The translations under genes and the position numbers were made by a program. This document shows, one piece after another, positions 26,222 to 35,292 of a DNA stretch of 64,000 nt. This DNA comes from CBDHFQ01 sp965262565. GTDB lineage: Bacteria > Bacteroidota > Bacteroidia > J057. Location: assembly GCA_965262565.1 (NCBI GenBank), contig CBDHFQ010000029.1, forward strand, positions 124,001-188,000, written 5' to 3'. Positions within the stretch are counted from its first letter, which is position 1; each line of letters begins with the position of its first letter. Under the pieces are notes generated by a model that searched no databases, was not told the DNA's origin, and saw only the letters and a program-made list of their open reading frames with translations.

Positions 26222-26671
26222 ATGCGAAAATTTATTATCGGCATTTTTCTGTTGAGCCTGATTGGGACAGGAATTGAATTGCTACTATTAGATCATGTGG
26301 AAGGGATTTGGCAGGCTACTCCCTTAATTATCATGTTAGTAAGTCTACCAATATTGTTATGGCATATCATTTCCCCTTCTCCTTTAAGCAAGATAGTATT
26401 ACGTTCAGTGATGGGAGTTTGCATCCTCAGTGGAATTCTTGGAATCTTTCTACACTATAAGGGTAACTCGGAATTCGAATTAGAAATGTATCCTTCTATG
26501 GCGGGTTGGGAATTATTTTGGAAAGTGATAAAAGGAGCGACACCTGTATTAGCGCCAGGTACCATGATAGGATTGGGATTGTTAGGTTGGACCCTTACCC
26601 TCTCCACGCCTACAGAAGGGAGTGAGCCTCCTCATATAGCTGAAACGAAAAGCCTGTCTTCTGAATCCTGA
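26222..26671 (+). CDS. Small inner-membrane protein of unknown function
   Basis: About 149 aa from ATG 26222 (MRKFIIGIF) with four hydrophobic helices and a short, Ser/Thr/Glu-rich hydrophilic tail. A -7-like TAGATTTG at 26196-26203 overlaps the alternative TTG start at 26201, so translation must begin downstream of it. I do not recognise a family. It lies between the divergent speA and an exported HhH protein. Confidence 0.6.
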   Translation: MRKFIIGIFLLSLIGTGIELLLLDHVEGIWQATPLIIMLVSLPILLWHIISPSPLSKIVLRSVMGVCILSGILGIFLHYKGNSEFELEMYPSMAGWELFWKVIKGATPVLAPGTMIGLGLLGWTLTLSTPTEGSEPPHIAETKSLSSES

Positions 26672-26793
26672 TAATAGATGTAGAATGTGCATTTTAATGG
26701 TTAAAAGTTGTAACAGTGTTATTTACTAAAAAATGACACGAAGAATAATCTTAATAAATTTAGTCTACCATTTTTAATTTAATTATAGAGTTT

Positions 26794-27444
26794 ATGGCAA
26801 AAAGTATTCAGGTTTACGCTACAATCATTCTATGTTGGTTCTCATGCTTGTCCATTCAGTTAGTAGGCCAGGCAGGAAATGCAGAAGGCGTACTTAATCC
26901 CAATTTAGCTGGTGAGGAAGAACTGAAAGCTATTCCCGGGATGACGGAGGAACTCATAAAGAGCATGATGGATAATCGTCCTTTCTTATCCATGTCAGAT
27001 TTGAATGATGTATTAAGTAGCGCTCTTAGTGAAGATCAACTAACAAAGGTATACAAGCAGGTTTTTGTCCCCATTAACCTAAATACGGCCTCTAAAGAAG
27101 AAATTCTGATGGTACCAGGAGTGGGAGAGAAAATTGCGCATGAGTTTGAAGAGTATAGACCTTACAAGATGCTTGCCCAGTTTGAGAGAGAAATGGGAAA
27201 ATATGTAGATGATGAGGAAGTATCAAGATTGTCAAAGTATGTGTTTGTCCCTATCGATCTGAATAGTGCATCAGATGAGGCGATATTAAGTATTCCCGGG
27301 GTAGGGGATAGGATGTTGCACGAATTTAAAGAATATCGTCCATATAAAAGTATGGCTCAGTTCAAAAGAGAGATTGGAAAATACGTTGATGAAAAAGAAT
27401 TAGCGAGGTTAGAAAGATTTGTTACACTGGAAAGTGCTGAATAG
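26794..27444 (+). CDS. Exported protein with three helix-hairpin-helix (ComEA-like) repeats
   Basis: 216 aa. A signal peptide (residues 1 to about 25) is followed by three tandem HhH units of about 60 residues. The first is degenerate (LNPNLAGEEELKAIPGM). The second and third are clear (PINLNTASKEEILMVPGVGEKIAHEF and PIDLNSASDEAILSIPGVGDRMLHEF), each followed by EYRPYK...AQF(E/K)RE(M/I)GKYVD. Such repeats bind DNA in ComEA, the periplasmic DNA receptor for competence. Here they are exported with no membrane anchor. DNA binding is inference from the fold. Confidence 0.75.
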   Translation: MAKSIQVYATIILCWFSCLSIQLVGQAGNAEGVLNPNLAGEEELKAIPGMTEELIKSMMDNRPFLSMSDLNDVLSSALSEDQLTKVYKQVFVPINLNTASKEEILMVPGVGEKIAHEFEEYRPYKMLAQFEREMGKYVDDEEVSRLSKYVFVPIDLNSASDEAILSIPGVGDRMLHEFKEYRPYKSMAQFKREIGKYVDEKELARLERFVTLESAE

Positions 27445-27460
27445 GAAGAAGAAAAAAATA

Positions 27461-27500
27461 AACCCCAAAATGCCTGGAGAGGATATGGCATTTTGGGGTT
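27461..27500. terminator. Bidirectional terminator
   Basis: A 14 bp perfect stem (AACCCCAAAATGCC 27461-27474 with GGCATTTTGGGGTT 27487-27500) encloses a 12-base loop. It lies between convergent genes and has an A tract on its left, which is a T tract for the minus strand. Confidence 0.88.
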
Positions 27501-27529
27501 AACTATTTATTTGTCTAATTAAGCTAATG

Positions 27530-30500
27530 TTATTCAGCTATATGAATTAGCTTAGTCGTTTTTATCGCCATTCCATTTCTTAGGATATTTAGGAAATACA
27601 TGCCTGTTTCTCCCTTAACATCGAAGGTTATTTCTTGATTTAAAGAGATAGCGCGTTCTTCTTTCACTACTCTTCCCATCATATCTACTATTTCGACACT
27701 GTAACTTTCCGTACCAGATTCTCCTGAGACCCTAATACTGAGATAACGGCTAAACGGATTTGGATAAACAGTTACATCTAATTCTTCTTGAGACAGAAGA
27801 TCATCGGCAGAATCTATGCTTTCCAGGGATTGTGCATTTGCTCCTTCATCCAATTGGATGATGAGTTGTGGAGCATAGTCCCTGGCTTCTTTGGAATGGA
27901 AGGTAGCTCTTTCATATCCAGCATTAATGGATTGTAGGACAAAGGATGCCACCTTATCGCCAGACGCATTTTTCTTCACATAATCTGTAACGTCCAGGGT
28001 GTAGTATTGAAGCGTATTGGTAACGTTCATGCTGCCGATTACTTTCCCTGGCACTGGCGCATTGTTGTAGGAAAGCTCCATTTCTTTCCAATTATCAGCC
28101 GTTTCTGATACCTGTACATTTACTGCGGTATTGTTCTTGGGATTGCTTCCGTACACTTTAAGTTGAGCATTGACAATGGAAGCATTGGAAGACAACTCAC
28201 TTAAGTCAAATTTTAGGAAGGATTCATATCCCCAACTCGACTTATTCCTCACCTCTACGACATTCTTATCTCCATGTACGTAATCCCGAAATTGAGAGAC
28301 ATTGTTAGTGTATGTATCAGCCAGCACATCAAGCGATACTTCCCGACGGCGTTGTTTGGTACCTCTGATAACTAACTGGGGAATATTAGCATTGCCTTCT
28401 TTAGTAGTAAATTCTATATGGTCATAATTTGTATTCAGGGATCTTAGGGCGAAAGAAACTGATCCCGCAGATAGATTTTTAATGTATTCCGTTACATCCC
28501 ATTCATAATATTTTGCGGATCCGGAAATAGTATTCTGATCAATAGGCTTTTGAGTGGGAACAGGAGCATTTGAATAGTTGATTTGTAATTCATCCCAACC
28601 GGTTGAAGTCCCGTAGACACCGACTTTCACAGAAGCATTGGAATAAGGATTACGACCATAAACTCTTAATACTGCATTCTCGATAGATTCGTAAGAATCC
28701 AATCCAAAGCTTATATAAGATTCATATCCCCATCCTATTTTATTGCGAACATACATTACTCCTTTATTGCCATAATTGGTTTTTTGGAATGTCGGTTCAT
28801 TATTAGTGTAGGAATCTCCGAGTATTCTTTGTCCATCGGTTACAGTAACATAATCTACAGGATCAATAGGTTCTGAAGGGATAACTTTTACTTCAATTTG
28901 GCCAGTTCCTATACACCCATCTGTAGTAGTAAGCTCGACAGTGTAAATGCCCGCTTGATTTAGCTGAATATTATTTGAGATCAGAGCATCTCCTCCATTA
29001 TTTCCTTTTTTACTGAAGTTATTAGGACCTGTCCACTGATAATTTTGGGCACTATTGGGGTTAGCACTCAGCGTTAACTGATCTCCTTGTTTAACAGTAA
29101 CCAGATTATCGGGTTGTGTGTTCCAACTGCCACCATTTACTTTGCTTTCCATTACAACCGTGGGAGCCTGATTACAAGCTACTTCTTTGACAATCACTTC
29201 AATACTTTTCGTTCCTACTGCACCGGAAGAGTTAGTAGCTACGACATAATATGTTCCTGAATGTAAAGGTGTCATAGGATCTGCTACTAAGGTCCTGCCA
29301 TTAGAGCCTCCATCTTTAGAAAATCCGTTCGGACCTGTCCAAAGCGCACTTACCAGGAAGTTAGGATCTACCCCTATCTCTAATCTGTCTCCTTCTTCTA
29401 TTTCGACAGTGCAGTCCCTTTTTACCCAGGTCTGATCGTTGATACTATATTCGCAATTGAGGGTGATGGAATCAGGTTCTGACGTCAGGCTGTTGATCCA
29501 ATCTTTAATCACCTTAGCTCCTTCGCTATCGACAACATTCTTTGCTAAAGGAGGCATAGCTTCTCCTCCATCCACACTATTCATTCTTGTGTAAAGGAAG
29601 GATAAGGAAGGATTCCCTGGAACTACTACCTTGGCTCCAGATGTTCCCATATTATCTAAGAGTGATCCATTAATAATTTTTTGGTTCTCTAAAGAAGTAG
29701 TAATCCTTGCGTCAAAATTAGCTCTTATTCCTGATTCAGGTCTGTGGCAGTAAGCACAATTTACATCTATATAAGAACGAACTCTTAATTCAAGACTACG
29801 ACTATTATCATTAAGGCCCGCTAATGTATGAATAGATTGAATTTGCTGATCTGTGGGAGCGTTCCCTAATACTCCAAGCGCTCTTAAGGTAGCTATCTGA
29901 TTTGCTTTTATTCCCGTAGAAGGATACGTAAAGTCGTGATTTAACTGTCTTGCATTTACCCCTAATACACGACCTGCTGCTTCTGTGTGGCAATTAAAAC
30001 ACTCTTCTCTACTTGGATAAATCCAGTTTTGTGGAATAGAATTACCGTTTTCATCTTCTACATTAATCGTTTCTGTTAAGCTCCCTGCTAATAATTGAGC
30101 ATCAGATCCATCTGCTAACCATTTGTAGGTGAAACCGAAGTAATTTCCGTCTTCCCCTCGAACTAAAAATCTTGTTTCTACTTTCCTGACGGGACTACTT
30201 TTCCCCTTGATTAGTGGAAGTTCTATATGCTTAATGAAAACTGTTCCAATGGGAAATTTCCAGAAGTCATCCTGAGAATACACGATACGTTCGCTGGTAG
30301 AATTGTAAGTTCCATTATTAGGAATGGCCATCCAACGATACTTTTTGGCTCCATCTGACCAAAAAGGCACTTTGGGTTCATAAGGAATAAGTCCCTTAGC
30401 AGGAGTTAGCTGATCGAGGTTGGTAAATGCACCAGTTTGAGAAAGCCACTCAGGAGCGTAAGCATTATTGGGATACTTTTTGGTAAGTTTAAAGATCCCT

Positions 30501-31114
30501 CTCCCCGATCCTAAGGCTAATACATATAAGTTACCATCGTGATCCGTACCAAAAGAGGAAATGGATTTTTCCGTATCTATTAAAAGTTTAGAAGTAGCGT
30601 TTCCACTGCCGTTATAAGTGAGTTGCCAAATTTTTCCGCTAATATAGTCTCCATAAATATATTTACTTTTCAATTCATCAAATTCATTTCCTCTGTACAC
30701 ATATCCTCCAATGATACATTTATCACCATTACTGTGTCTGTAAGAAAAAATAGGAGGAGTTTCTGTCCCTTGTATATTGGAAGGCTTCCTGTTGAGGTTG
30801 TAATTGGAAAATCCTTCTTTATAAACCCACTCGTAATTTGCTCCTTTGGCTAGTAAGTTGATTTCTTCTTCTCTTCCCTGTCCTACATCCGCTATCCATA
30901 CATCTCCTGTAACATCATCCATCGTAGCTTTATATGGATTTCTAAGCCCTATGGCATAAAATTCTTCCAGAAATTTGCCGTTAGAACCTACCCACGGATT
31001 ATCCTTAGGAATTCTGTAGCCAGCGGTGAAACTCTCAGGCCAATTGACAGGTTGGTCGTCGATCTGTTTGGGCTGTCGCTCAATTGCTTTACTTTTTGTC
31101 GCATGTTCATCCAC
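27530..31114 (-). CDS. Large secreted multidomain protein, main part (frameshifted from its N-terminus)
   Basis: 1194 aa, continuing the beta-propeller of the upstream fragment (NPWVGSNGKFLEEFYAIGLRNPYK, VWIADVGQGREEEINLL, a glucose/sorbosone dehydrogenase signature). Then comes a region with two haem c motifs, CFNCH (372-376) and CAYCH (453-457), a putative cytochrome-like module. It is followed by two Ig-like repeats (about 560-760), two DNRLRE/CBM96-like beta domains (about 770-1090), and a type IX sorting domain from DVTVYPNPFSRYLSIRV to the end. The protein should be exported and then secreted or surface-attached by the type IX system. The frame opens at GTG 31114 inside the propeller, so it lacks its own signal peptide. 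Confidence 0.85.
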   Translation of the reverse strand: MDEHATKSKAIERQPKQIDDQPVNWPESFTAGYRIPKDNPWVGSNGKFLEEFYAIGLRNPYKATMDDVTGDVWIADVGQGREEEINLLAKGANYEWVYKEGFSNYNLNRKPSNIQGTETPPIFSYRHSNGDKCIIGGYVYRGNEFDELKSKYIYGDYISGKIWQLTYNGSGNATSKLLIDTEKSISSFGTDHDGNLYVLALGSGRGIFKLTKKYPNNAYAPEWLSQTGAFTNLDQLTPAKGLIPYEPKVPFWSDGAKKYRWMAIPNNGTYNSTSERIVYSQDDFWKFPIGTVFIKHIELPLIKGKSSPVRKVETRFLVRGEDGNYFGFTYKWLADGSDAQLLAGSLTETINVEDENGNSIPQNWIYPSREECFNCHTEAAGRVLGVNARQLNHDFTYPSTGIKANQIATLRALGVLGNAPTDQQIQSIHTLAGLNDNSRSLELRVRSYIDVNCAYCHRPESGIRANFDARITTSLENQKIINGSLLDNMGTSGAKVVVPGNPSLSFLYTRMNSVDGGEAMPPLAKNVVDSEGAKVIKDWINSLTSEPDSITLNCEYSINDQTWVKRDCTVEIEEGDRLEIGVDPNFLVSALWTGPNGFSKDGGSNGRTLVADPMTPLHSGTYYVVATNSSGAVGTKSIEVIVKEVACNQAPTVVMESKVNGGSWNTQPDNLVTVKQGDQLTLSANPNSAQNYQWTGPNNFSKKGNNGGDALISNNIQLNQAGIYTVELTTTDGCIGTGQIEVKVIPSEPIDPVDYVTVTDGQRILGDSYTNNEPTFQKTNYGNKGVMYVRNKIGWGYESYISFGLDSYESIENAVLRVYGRNPYSNASVKVGVYGTSTGWDELQINYSNAPVPTQKPIDQNTISGSAKYYEWDVTEYIKNLSAGSVSFALRSLNTNYDHIEFTTKEGNANIPQLVIRGTKQRRREVSLDVLADTYTNNVSQFRDYVHGDKNVVEVRNKSSWGYESFLKFDLSELSSNASIVNAQLKVYGSNPKNNTAVNVQVSETADNWKEMELSYNNAPVPGKVIGSMNVTNTLQYYTLDVTDYVKKNASGDKVASFVLQSINAGYERATFHSKEARDYAPQLIIQLDEGANAQSLESIDSADDLLSQEELDVTVYPNPFSRYLSIRVSGESGTESYSVEIVDMMGRVVKEERAISLNQEITFDVKGETGMYFLNILRNGMAIKTTKLIHIAE

Positions 31115-31115
31115 A

Positions 31116-31868
31116 TCAATTCGTCAGGACACCGCTAAACAATCTGTCATCTAGTTTCTGAGAGTTGTACAAATTATCCCCTCCTCCTCCTTCATCGCCA
31201 GTAAGGATGTAGAGGTATCCATCCTTGCCGAAGAACATAGGCCCACCATTGTGATTACTAGCGCGATCGTATTGTTGGATAAGTACTTTTTCAGAGGCTG
31301 GATCTACTGAATTATAATCTGAGCGCACGGTGAAACGAGACACCCTAAAATAGGATAATCCTCCAGCACTAAACTCCGTTCCATCAGCTCTTTGGGGTCT
31401 CACAGAAGGCCGCCATTTATAGCAGATGTAGATATAATTTTTCCCATTTCTGTATTTTGGATGGAAAGCAAATTCAGCTAAGCCGGATTCTCCTCCGTTG
31501 TATGTTTCACTACTTACATTGAGGAAGGTACGTTTTGAACTGACTCCTTCTTTGTTCTCAAATACTTCTATAATTCCCCGCTTGTTTCCGACAAAAATTC
31601 TATTGGTTCCGGGTTCGGGAAGCATAAATATGGGATCGGAAAAGCTTAAGGCTGAGAAAGCTTTTTCTAATCTCCATGAATTTTCTTCTGTGATGGGTTT
31701 TGTAGATGGTAATTGGCCATTTAAATAAGGTCCTATGGCTTCTGGAGTATCTAAGCCATTGAAAAATAAGGCTTTAGGAAGCATTGCCAGGAACACCATT
31801 GAAAGGGCCGAAACTAACAGCTTAAAGGAGATGGAAGGTAGGGATTTTTCTGTGTGTACAAATCTCAT
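31116..31868 (-). CDS. N-terminal fragment of the same secreted protein (signal + propeller start)
   Basis: 250 aa beginning with a signal-peptide-like segment (about residues 14-35), then GSDH-type propeller blades (PIFMLPEPGTNRIFVGNKRGIIEVF, GGESGLAEFAFHPKYR, NHNGGPMFFGKDGYLYILTGDEGGGGD). The frame ends at LFSGVLTN. Removing one base, T31124 on the plus strand, turns this into LFSGVLRIDVDEHATK and joins it to the next frame as one protein of about 1445 aa. The gene is therefore one unit with a +1 change, either real or a consensus error. Confidence 0.8.
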   Translation of the reverse strand: MRFVHTEKSLPSISFKLLVSALSMVFLAMLPKALFFNGLDTPEAIGPYLNGQLPSTKPITEENSWRLEKAFSALSFSDPIFMLPEPGTNRIFVGNKRGIIEVFENKEGVSSKRTFLNVSSETYNGGESGLAEFAFHPKYRNGKNYIYICYKWRPSVRPQRADGTEFSAGGLSYFRVSRFTVRSDYNSVDPASEKVLIQQYDRASNHNGGPMFFGKDGYLYILTGDEGGGGDNLYNSQKLDDRLFSGVLTN

Positions 31869-32172
31869 TTATCGCGAAAGTGTTAAAGTTTTGAATAAGC
31901 TACAGACATTATGGGACATACGATGGAATAACGTAACTACAATAAAAATAATATAAAAATTATGAACTTTATTTATATTAAAATATATTTTTTAATCTGT
32001 GTAATATATTTTGATACATAAAATAGATGATTTTTTTGGTTCGAATTTTTCCATCTAATTACATTTGTGTACAGGTCAAGCTGGAAAAAATACCATCCGC
32101 AACTTCGGCTGGAAAAGTGAGAGTAATATATAGGTTGCAGGAATGTTTTATTTTTCGGAATAAAAATAATGA
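31869..32172. other. 304 bp AT-rich gap
   Basis: It separates pabC from the secreted-protein gene, both read leftward. I see no gene, terminator hairpin or clear promoter consensus; long A/T runs dominate. Confidence 0.35.
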
Positions 32173-32772
32173 CTAGTAGTTTATCCGATGTATAGGAATC
32201 TCCCATCCATCTTTCCAGCTGAGCAAGGCATTAAATAATTTTACTTTTCGAAATAAAGGGAGATCCTCTTTCAAAATAGGCGCCTCTACGATCCTCTGTT
32301 GGTCAAGTAGAAATTGTCTTTGGGTCCCTTTGAGTAATGGCTGATGAGGCGTTATCCATTGGCCCCCATCAAAAAAAGCTACATTACAATAATAGGTATC
32401 TGTGATCCATCCATCTTTAATAATGAGTATATCATCTGCGACGCCTCTTTGCCCAAATAAGCTCTTCAATTCAGCTCTATCTGCCCATTTAAGGTGGTAA
32501 TCAATGGTAGAATGTTCAATAAGTTTTAGGCTTCTTATCGGCCGAGGTGTGTAAGGGAGAAAGGAATCCTGTATGACTTCCCGGCCGATTAATAGTCTAC
32601 ATTTATATACTCCCTTTTGTATGTTGGGTGGGAAGTGAATGTGATCTTCTAGCTTGACCTCCTTTATCCCTGGCCATAATTCCTGCCTTGCCTTATTTAC
32701 TCTTGCATTATGATATGAAAGCCTTCTTATGCTGAGTTGGTCGATGCGAATACTTTCCAGTAATGGGTACAT
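32173..32772 (-). CDS. pabC: Aminotransferase class IV, probable aminodeoxychorismate lyase
   Basis: 199 aa, a PLP fold-IV enzyme that should release pyruvate from 4-amino-4-deoxychorismate to give p-aminobenzoate for folate. It starts with SIRIDQLSIRRLSYHNARVNKARQELW and later has the ILIIKDGWITDTYYCNVAFFDG element (catalytic-fold PLP loop) and LLKGTQRQFLLDQQRI. It is shorter than E. coli PabC (269 aa) but similar to compact Bacteroidota forms. Its start overlaps the end of pabB by 65 bp, which implies translational coupling. Confidence 0.82.
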   Translation of the reverse strand: MYPLLESIRIDQLSIRRLSYHNARVNKARQELWPGIKEVKLEDHIHFPPNIQKGVYKCRLLIGREVIQDSFLPYTPRPIRSLKLIEHSTIDYHLKWADRAELKSLFGQRGVADDILIIKDGWITDTYYCNVAFFDGGQWITPHQPLLKGTQRQFLLDQQRIVEAPILKEDLPLFRKVKLFNALLSWKDGWEIPIHRINY

Positions 32773-33742
32773 ACACCTTTTGAATCAATTCATGGTATTC
32801 TTTTACACTTTCGCTTCTGGCTGTAATACCTCCACCACTTTTATATAGGTAGTGATCTGTTGTTTTTTCGATAAATCGTATCATTACAGCACTATATACA
32901 TTCTGCCCATCAAATATACCAAACACCCCTGTATAATATCCTCTGTCATATTGCTCGGCTTCAGCAATCATCTCCAGCGTTTTAGGTTTCGGTGCTCCAC
33001 TGACAGAACCTGCAGGCAATAAATTGAGTAGGATGGTGCCTAATTGGTTTGGATATGCAGCTCCCAATTCTCCTTTAATCTTAGAACTGACTTGTAACAA
33101 GCTGCCCGAAGAAGTGAGTATCTCCTCTATGTATCTAAATTGTAGCACTTCTACTTGATGGGCATGTATACTCAAATCGTTTCTCAACAGATCCACAATC
33201 GTTACATGTTCAGCAAATTCTTTCGTGTCAGATAGTATGCGTTCCTTTGCGTTGGGAATAGCCGCATCTATCGTTCCTTTCATTGGATAGGTGTATATTC
33301 TTCCTCGATCGATATGAATGAAGGGTTCGGGAGAGAATACGACAAATTGATCTTTGACCCATAATTTGAAAGGAGCCCGGCTTTGGAAAAATACATCTAA
33401 CAGGGAGCCTTTTAATTCGATAGTCGTAGGAAAAGTAAGATTAGCCAAAAAGCTATTGCCCTGTTTAATCCCGTTTACGATGAAATCAAAGGCTTTTTGG
33501 TATTCTTCATAAGAGATGGGACGTTTATGAGTGATCTCGGGAACTGTTATTTGCTCAGGTGGAACAAGAGGATATTGATATGGCCCTATATGATAGTATA
33601 TGTCGCGAGAATGTTTGAGTTCATCCAACGTATATACCAAGGGACGTTGTAGTAGAAAGTCGATGATAAATAAAAACGGAATACGTTGAGAAGCTAATTG
33701 GTTGAGGGTGTGTTCATACTGAGTAAGGTTGTTTATAATCAT
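32708..33742 (-). CDS. pabB: Aminodeoxychorismate synthase component I
   Basis: 344 aa chorismate-binding enzyme that aminates chorismate with a glutaminase partner. The C-terminal signature motifs are clear: VTIVDLLRNDLSIHA, GSVSGAPKPKTLEMIAEAE, YYTGVFGIFDG and YKSGGGITARSESVKEYHE. The N-terminal beta domain of full-length PabB/TrpE is reduced, as usual for the short bacterial form. PabA is not in the window. It overlaps pabC by 65 bp. Confidence 0.92.
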   Translation of the reverse strand: MIINNLTQYEHTLNQLASQRIPFLFIIDFLLQRPLVYTLDELKHSRDIYYHIGPYQYPLVPPEQITVPEITHKRPISYEEYQKAFDFIVNGIKQGNSFLANLTFPTTIELKGSLLDVFFQSRAPFKLWVKDQFVVFSPEPFIHIDRGRIYTYPMKGTIDAAIPNAKERILSDTKEFAEHVTIVDLLRNDLSIHAHQVEVLQFRYIEEILTSSGSLLQVSSKIKGELGAAYPNQLGTILLNLLPAGSVSGAPKPKTLEMIAEAEQYDRGYYTGVFGIFDGQNVYSAVMIRFIEKTTDHYLYKSGGGITARSESVKEYHELIQKVYVPITGKYSHRPTQHKKAFIS

Positions 33743-33818
33743 GTAAAGCGATTGTCATATTAATTGACTCATTCATTACGGAAGTAAATGCGTAAAGTTT
33801 AGTTGTTCTGATAAGATG

Positions 33819-33862
33819 GACTTTCGCGCTGCAAATTTATAGCTAAAGACTTTCGCGCTGCA
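33819..33862. repeat. Pair of 15 bp direct repeats upstream of pabB
   Basis: GACTTTCGCGCTGCA occurs at 33819-33833 and again at 33848-33862, with 14 bp between. The GCGC core stands out from the AT-rich surroundings. The site lies between the pabB start (33742) and the end of the DUF4272 gene (33908), so it could be a binding site or a repeat element. Confidence 0.55.
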
Positions 33863-33907
33863 TACTTCCTTTAATGGAACTTAAATACCTCTATCTCTTC
33901 CGCCACC

Positions 33908-34564
33908 TCACGTACTCAAATCTACCTCATACCACTGCTGACCATATAAGATCCACTCTAGCGCTCTCCTCCGTTCTACTACAGCAAATTCGTCAATAGG
34001 CATAGGATTCTCTTCCGCATTGACCTTCATCTCTATATAACTCCAATGCAAACAATAAGCAAAATCACACGCTTCTACTAATTCCCTTTCTGCACGCAAG
34101 GCTACTTTCGCTAGCAACTGAGCTTTGGAACCTGCATCATTGAGTTCCGGAAAATGATTTGCCAGACGATTGGAGCAGTAGGACAAATAGGATAAATGAG
34201 GTTCTAATGATAATGCCCATACCAAGGCCCACAAGCCTTCTACCTGATTGTAAATAAAGCTGCGTGATTCCAAGTCCAGGCGATTTTGCATAAAGTCCAT
34301 TTCTACCTTTTCTAATTTATCTGCCAACTCTTCCTTTTCCATCCATTTCAACGCCTTTCTCTTGTCATATCCATAAATACACGTCAAGAGAATACTCAAA
34401 ATCAAGCTTCTTTCCACTACTTTTTCCTGCGTCTGCATATGGGAAGGAGGATCTATCAGCGGAAGGTCAGGATGGGTAGGTAAGTTATGTAGGGCCACCA
34501 ATTCCCAGGATTGATTTCGTATAGCTTGTAATTCAGTCATGCGTACTAAAACAGGTTGTTCCAA
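33908..34564 (-). CDS. DUF4272 family protein
   Basis: 218 aa soluble, helix-rich protein. The C-terminal VVERRRALEWILYGQQWYEVDLST and central FIYNQVEGLWALVWALSL stretches match the DUF4272 family, whose function is unknown. It overlaps the nickel-permease-like gene by 19 bp and ends the hyp operon, so it may serve the hydrogenase or simply be carried along. ATG at 34540 is an alternative start. Confidence 0.75.
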   Translation of the reverse strand: MEQPVLVRMTELQAIRNQSWELVALHNLPTHPDLPLIDPPSHMQTQEKVVERSLILSILLTCIYGYDKRKALKWMEKEELADKLEKVEMDFMQNRLDLESRSFIYNQVEGLWALVWALSLEPHLSYLSYCSNRLANHFPELNDAGSKAQLLAKVALRAERELVEACDFAYCLHWSYIEMKVNAEENPMPIDEFAVVERRRALEWILYGQQWYEVDLST

Positions 34565-35283
34565 ATGATTATACTACCATATCCGATACACAACAAAGAA
34601 GTAAGAAACATGAAAAAAGTGTGAAGGGTTTGGCTCAATTTCCATTTTCTGGATAAGGGAACGCTAAATATTCCTGCTGCAACCATCATTCCCAAAGCTG
34701 ATCCTAATCCAAACAACAATAAATAAAGCATACTACTAATACTTTCAGGGATTTCTGCCATGACCAATAAGACTAACGCACCACTTCCTGCCAAGCCATG
34801 AACTAATCCTACACCATATGCCAGGCCATGTTTTTTTAATATAGAAGTATCGTTATGTGAGTGATGAGGAGTAGAATTGGTGCCAACATCTTGATAGGAA
34901 TGATTGGAAGACGAATAAGGTGATGGATGAGCTTGATGGGGGTGAGGATGTTGATGTAGGTGGAAAGGGAATATATAGGGGTAAAAGTATTGTACCAACC
35001 TTGCGATGCCTAGCAATATTAACATGAGGCCCACCACAGCTTCTAAGTATTCAAAGACGCTGGTAGAAATAAAAGATTTTCCTATAATCATCACAATTCC
35101 GATAATGACAATCGTTGTTGTATGCCCTAATCCCCACCAAACACCTTCTTTCATTGCTGGTAAGATGCGCGAATGACGAGAGGCCAAACTACTGACTGCA
35201 ATCAGATGGTCCGCTTCAAAGGCGTGAGTAATTCCTATAAATAAGGCTAATGGTAAGGTGGTCAATTGCTCCATGTACTGCAA
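34546..35283 (-). CDS. NicO/UreH-type nickel permease-like membrane protein
   Basis: 245 aa polytopic membrane protein. The first helix carries HAFEADHLIAVSSLASRHSR, the HX4DH-type metal signature of nickel/cobalt transporters. A cytoplasmic or periplasmic loop (about residues 107-145) is unusually rich in His (HLHQHPHPHQAHPSPY, then HHSHND), suited to binding Ni(II). Five or six helices are visible, ending in SLLCIGYGSIIIW. Its position directly after hypE and the NHL gene suggests nickel supply for HypA/HypB. A sulfite-exporter-like role cannot be excluded. Confidence 0.78.
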   Translation of the reverse strand: MQYMEQLTTLPLALFIGITHAFEADHLIAVSSLASRHSRILPAMKEGVWWGLGHTTTIVIIGIVMIIGKSFISTSVFEYLEAVVGLMLILLGIARLVQYFYPYIFPFHLHQHPHPHQAHPSPYSSSNHSYQDVGTNSTPHHSHNDTSILKKHGLAYGVGLVHGLAGSGALVLLVMAEIPESISSMLYLLLFGLGSALGMMVAAGIFSVPLSRKWKLSQTLHTFFMFLTSLLCIGYGSIIIWNNLF

Positions 35284-35292
35284 TGATGTGAG

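Noticed and set aside
31973..32206. 77 aa open frame on the minus strand
   Set aside because: It lies mostly in an AT-rich gap and overlaps pabC out of frame; Lys/Ile-rich with no recognisable features.
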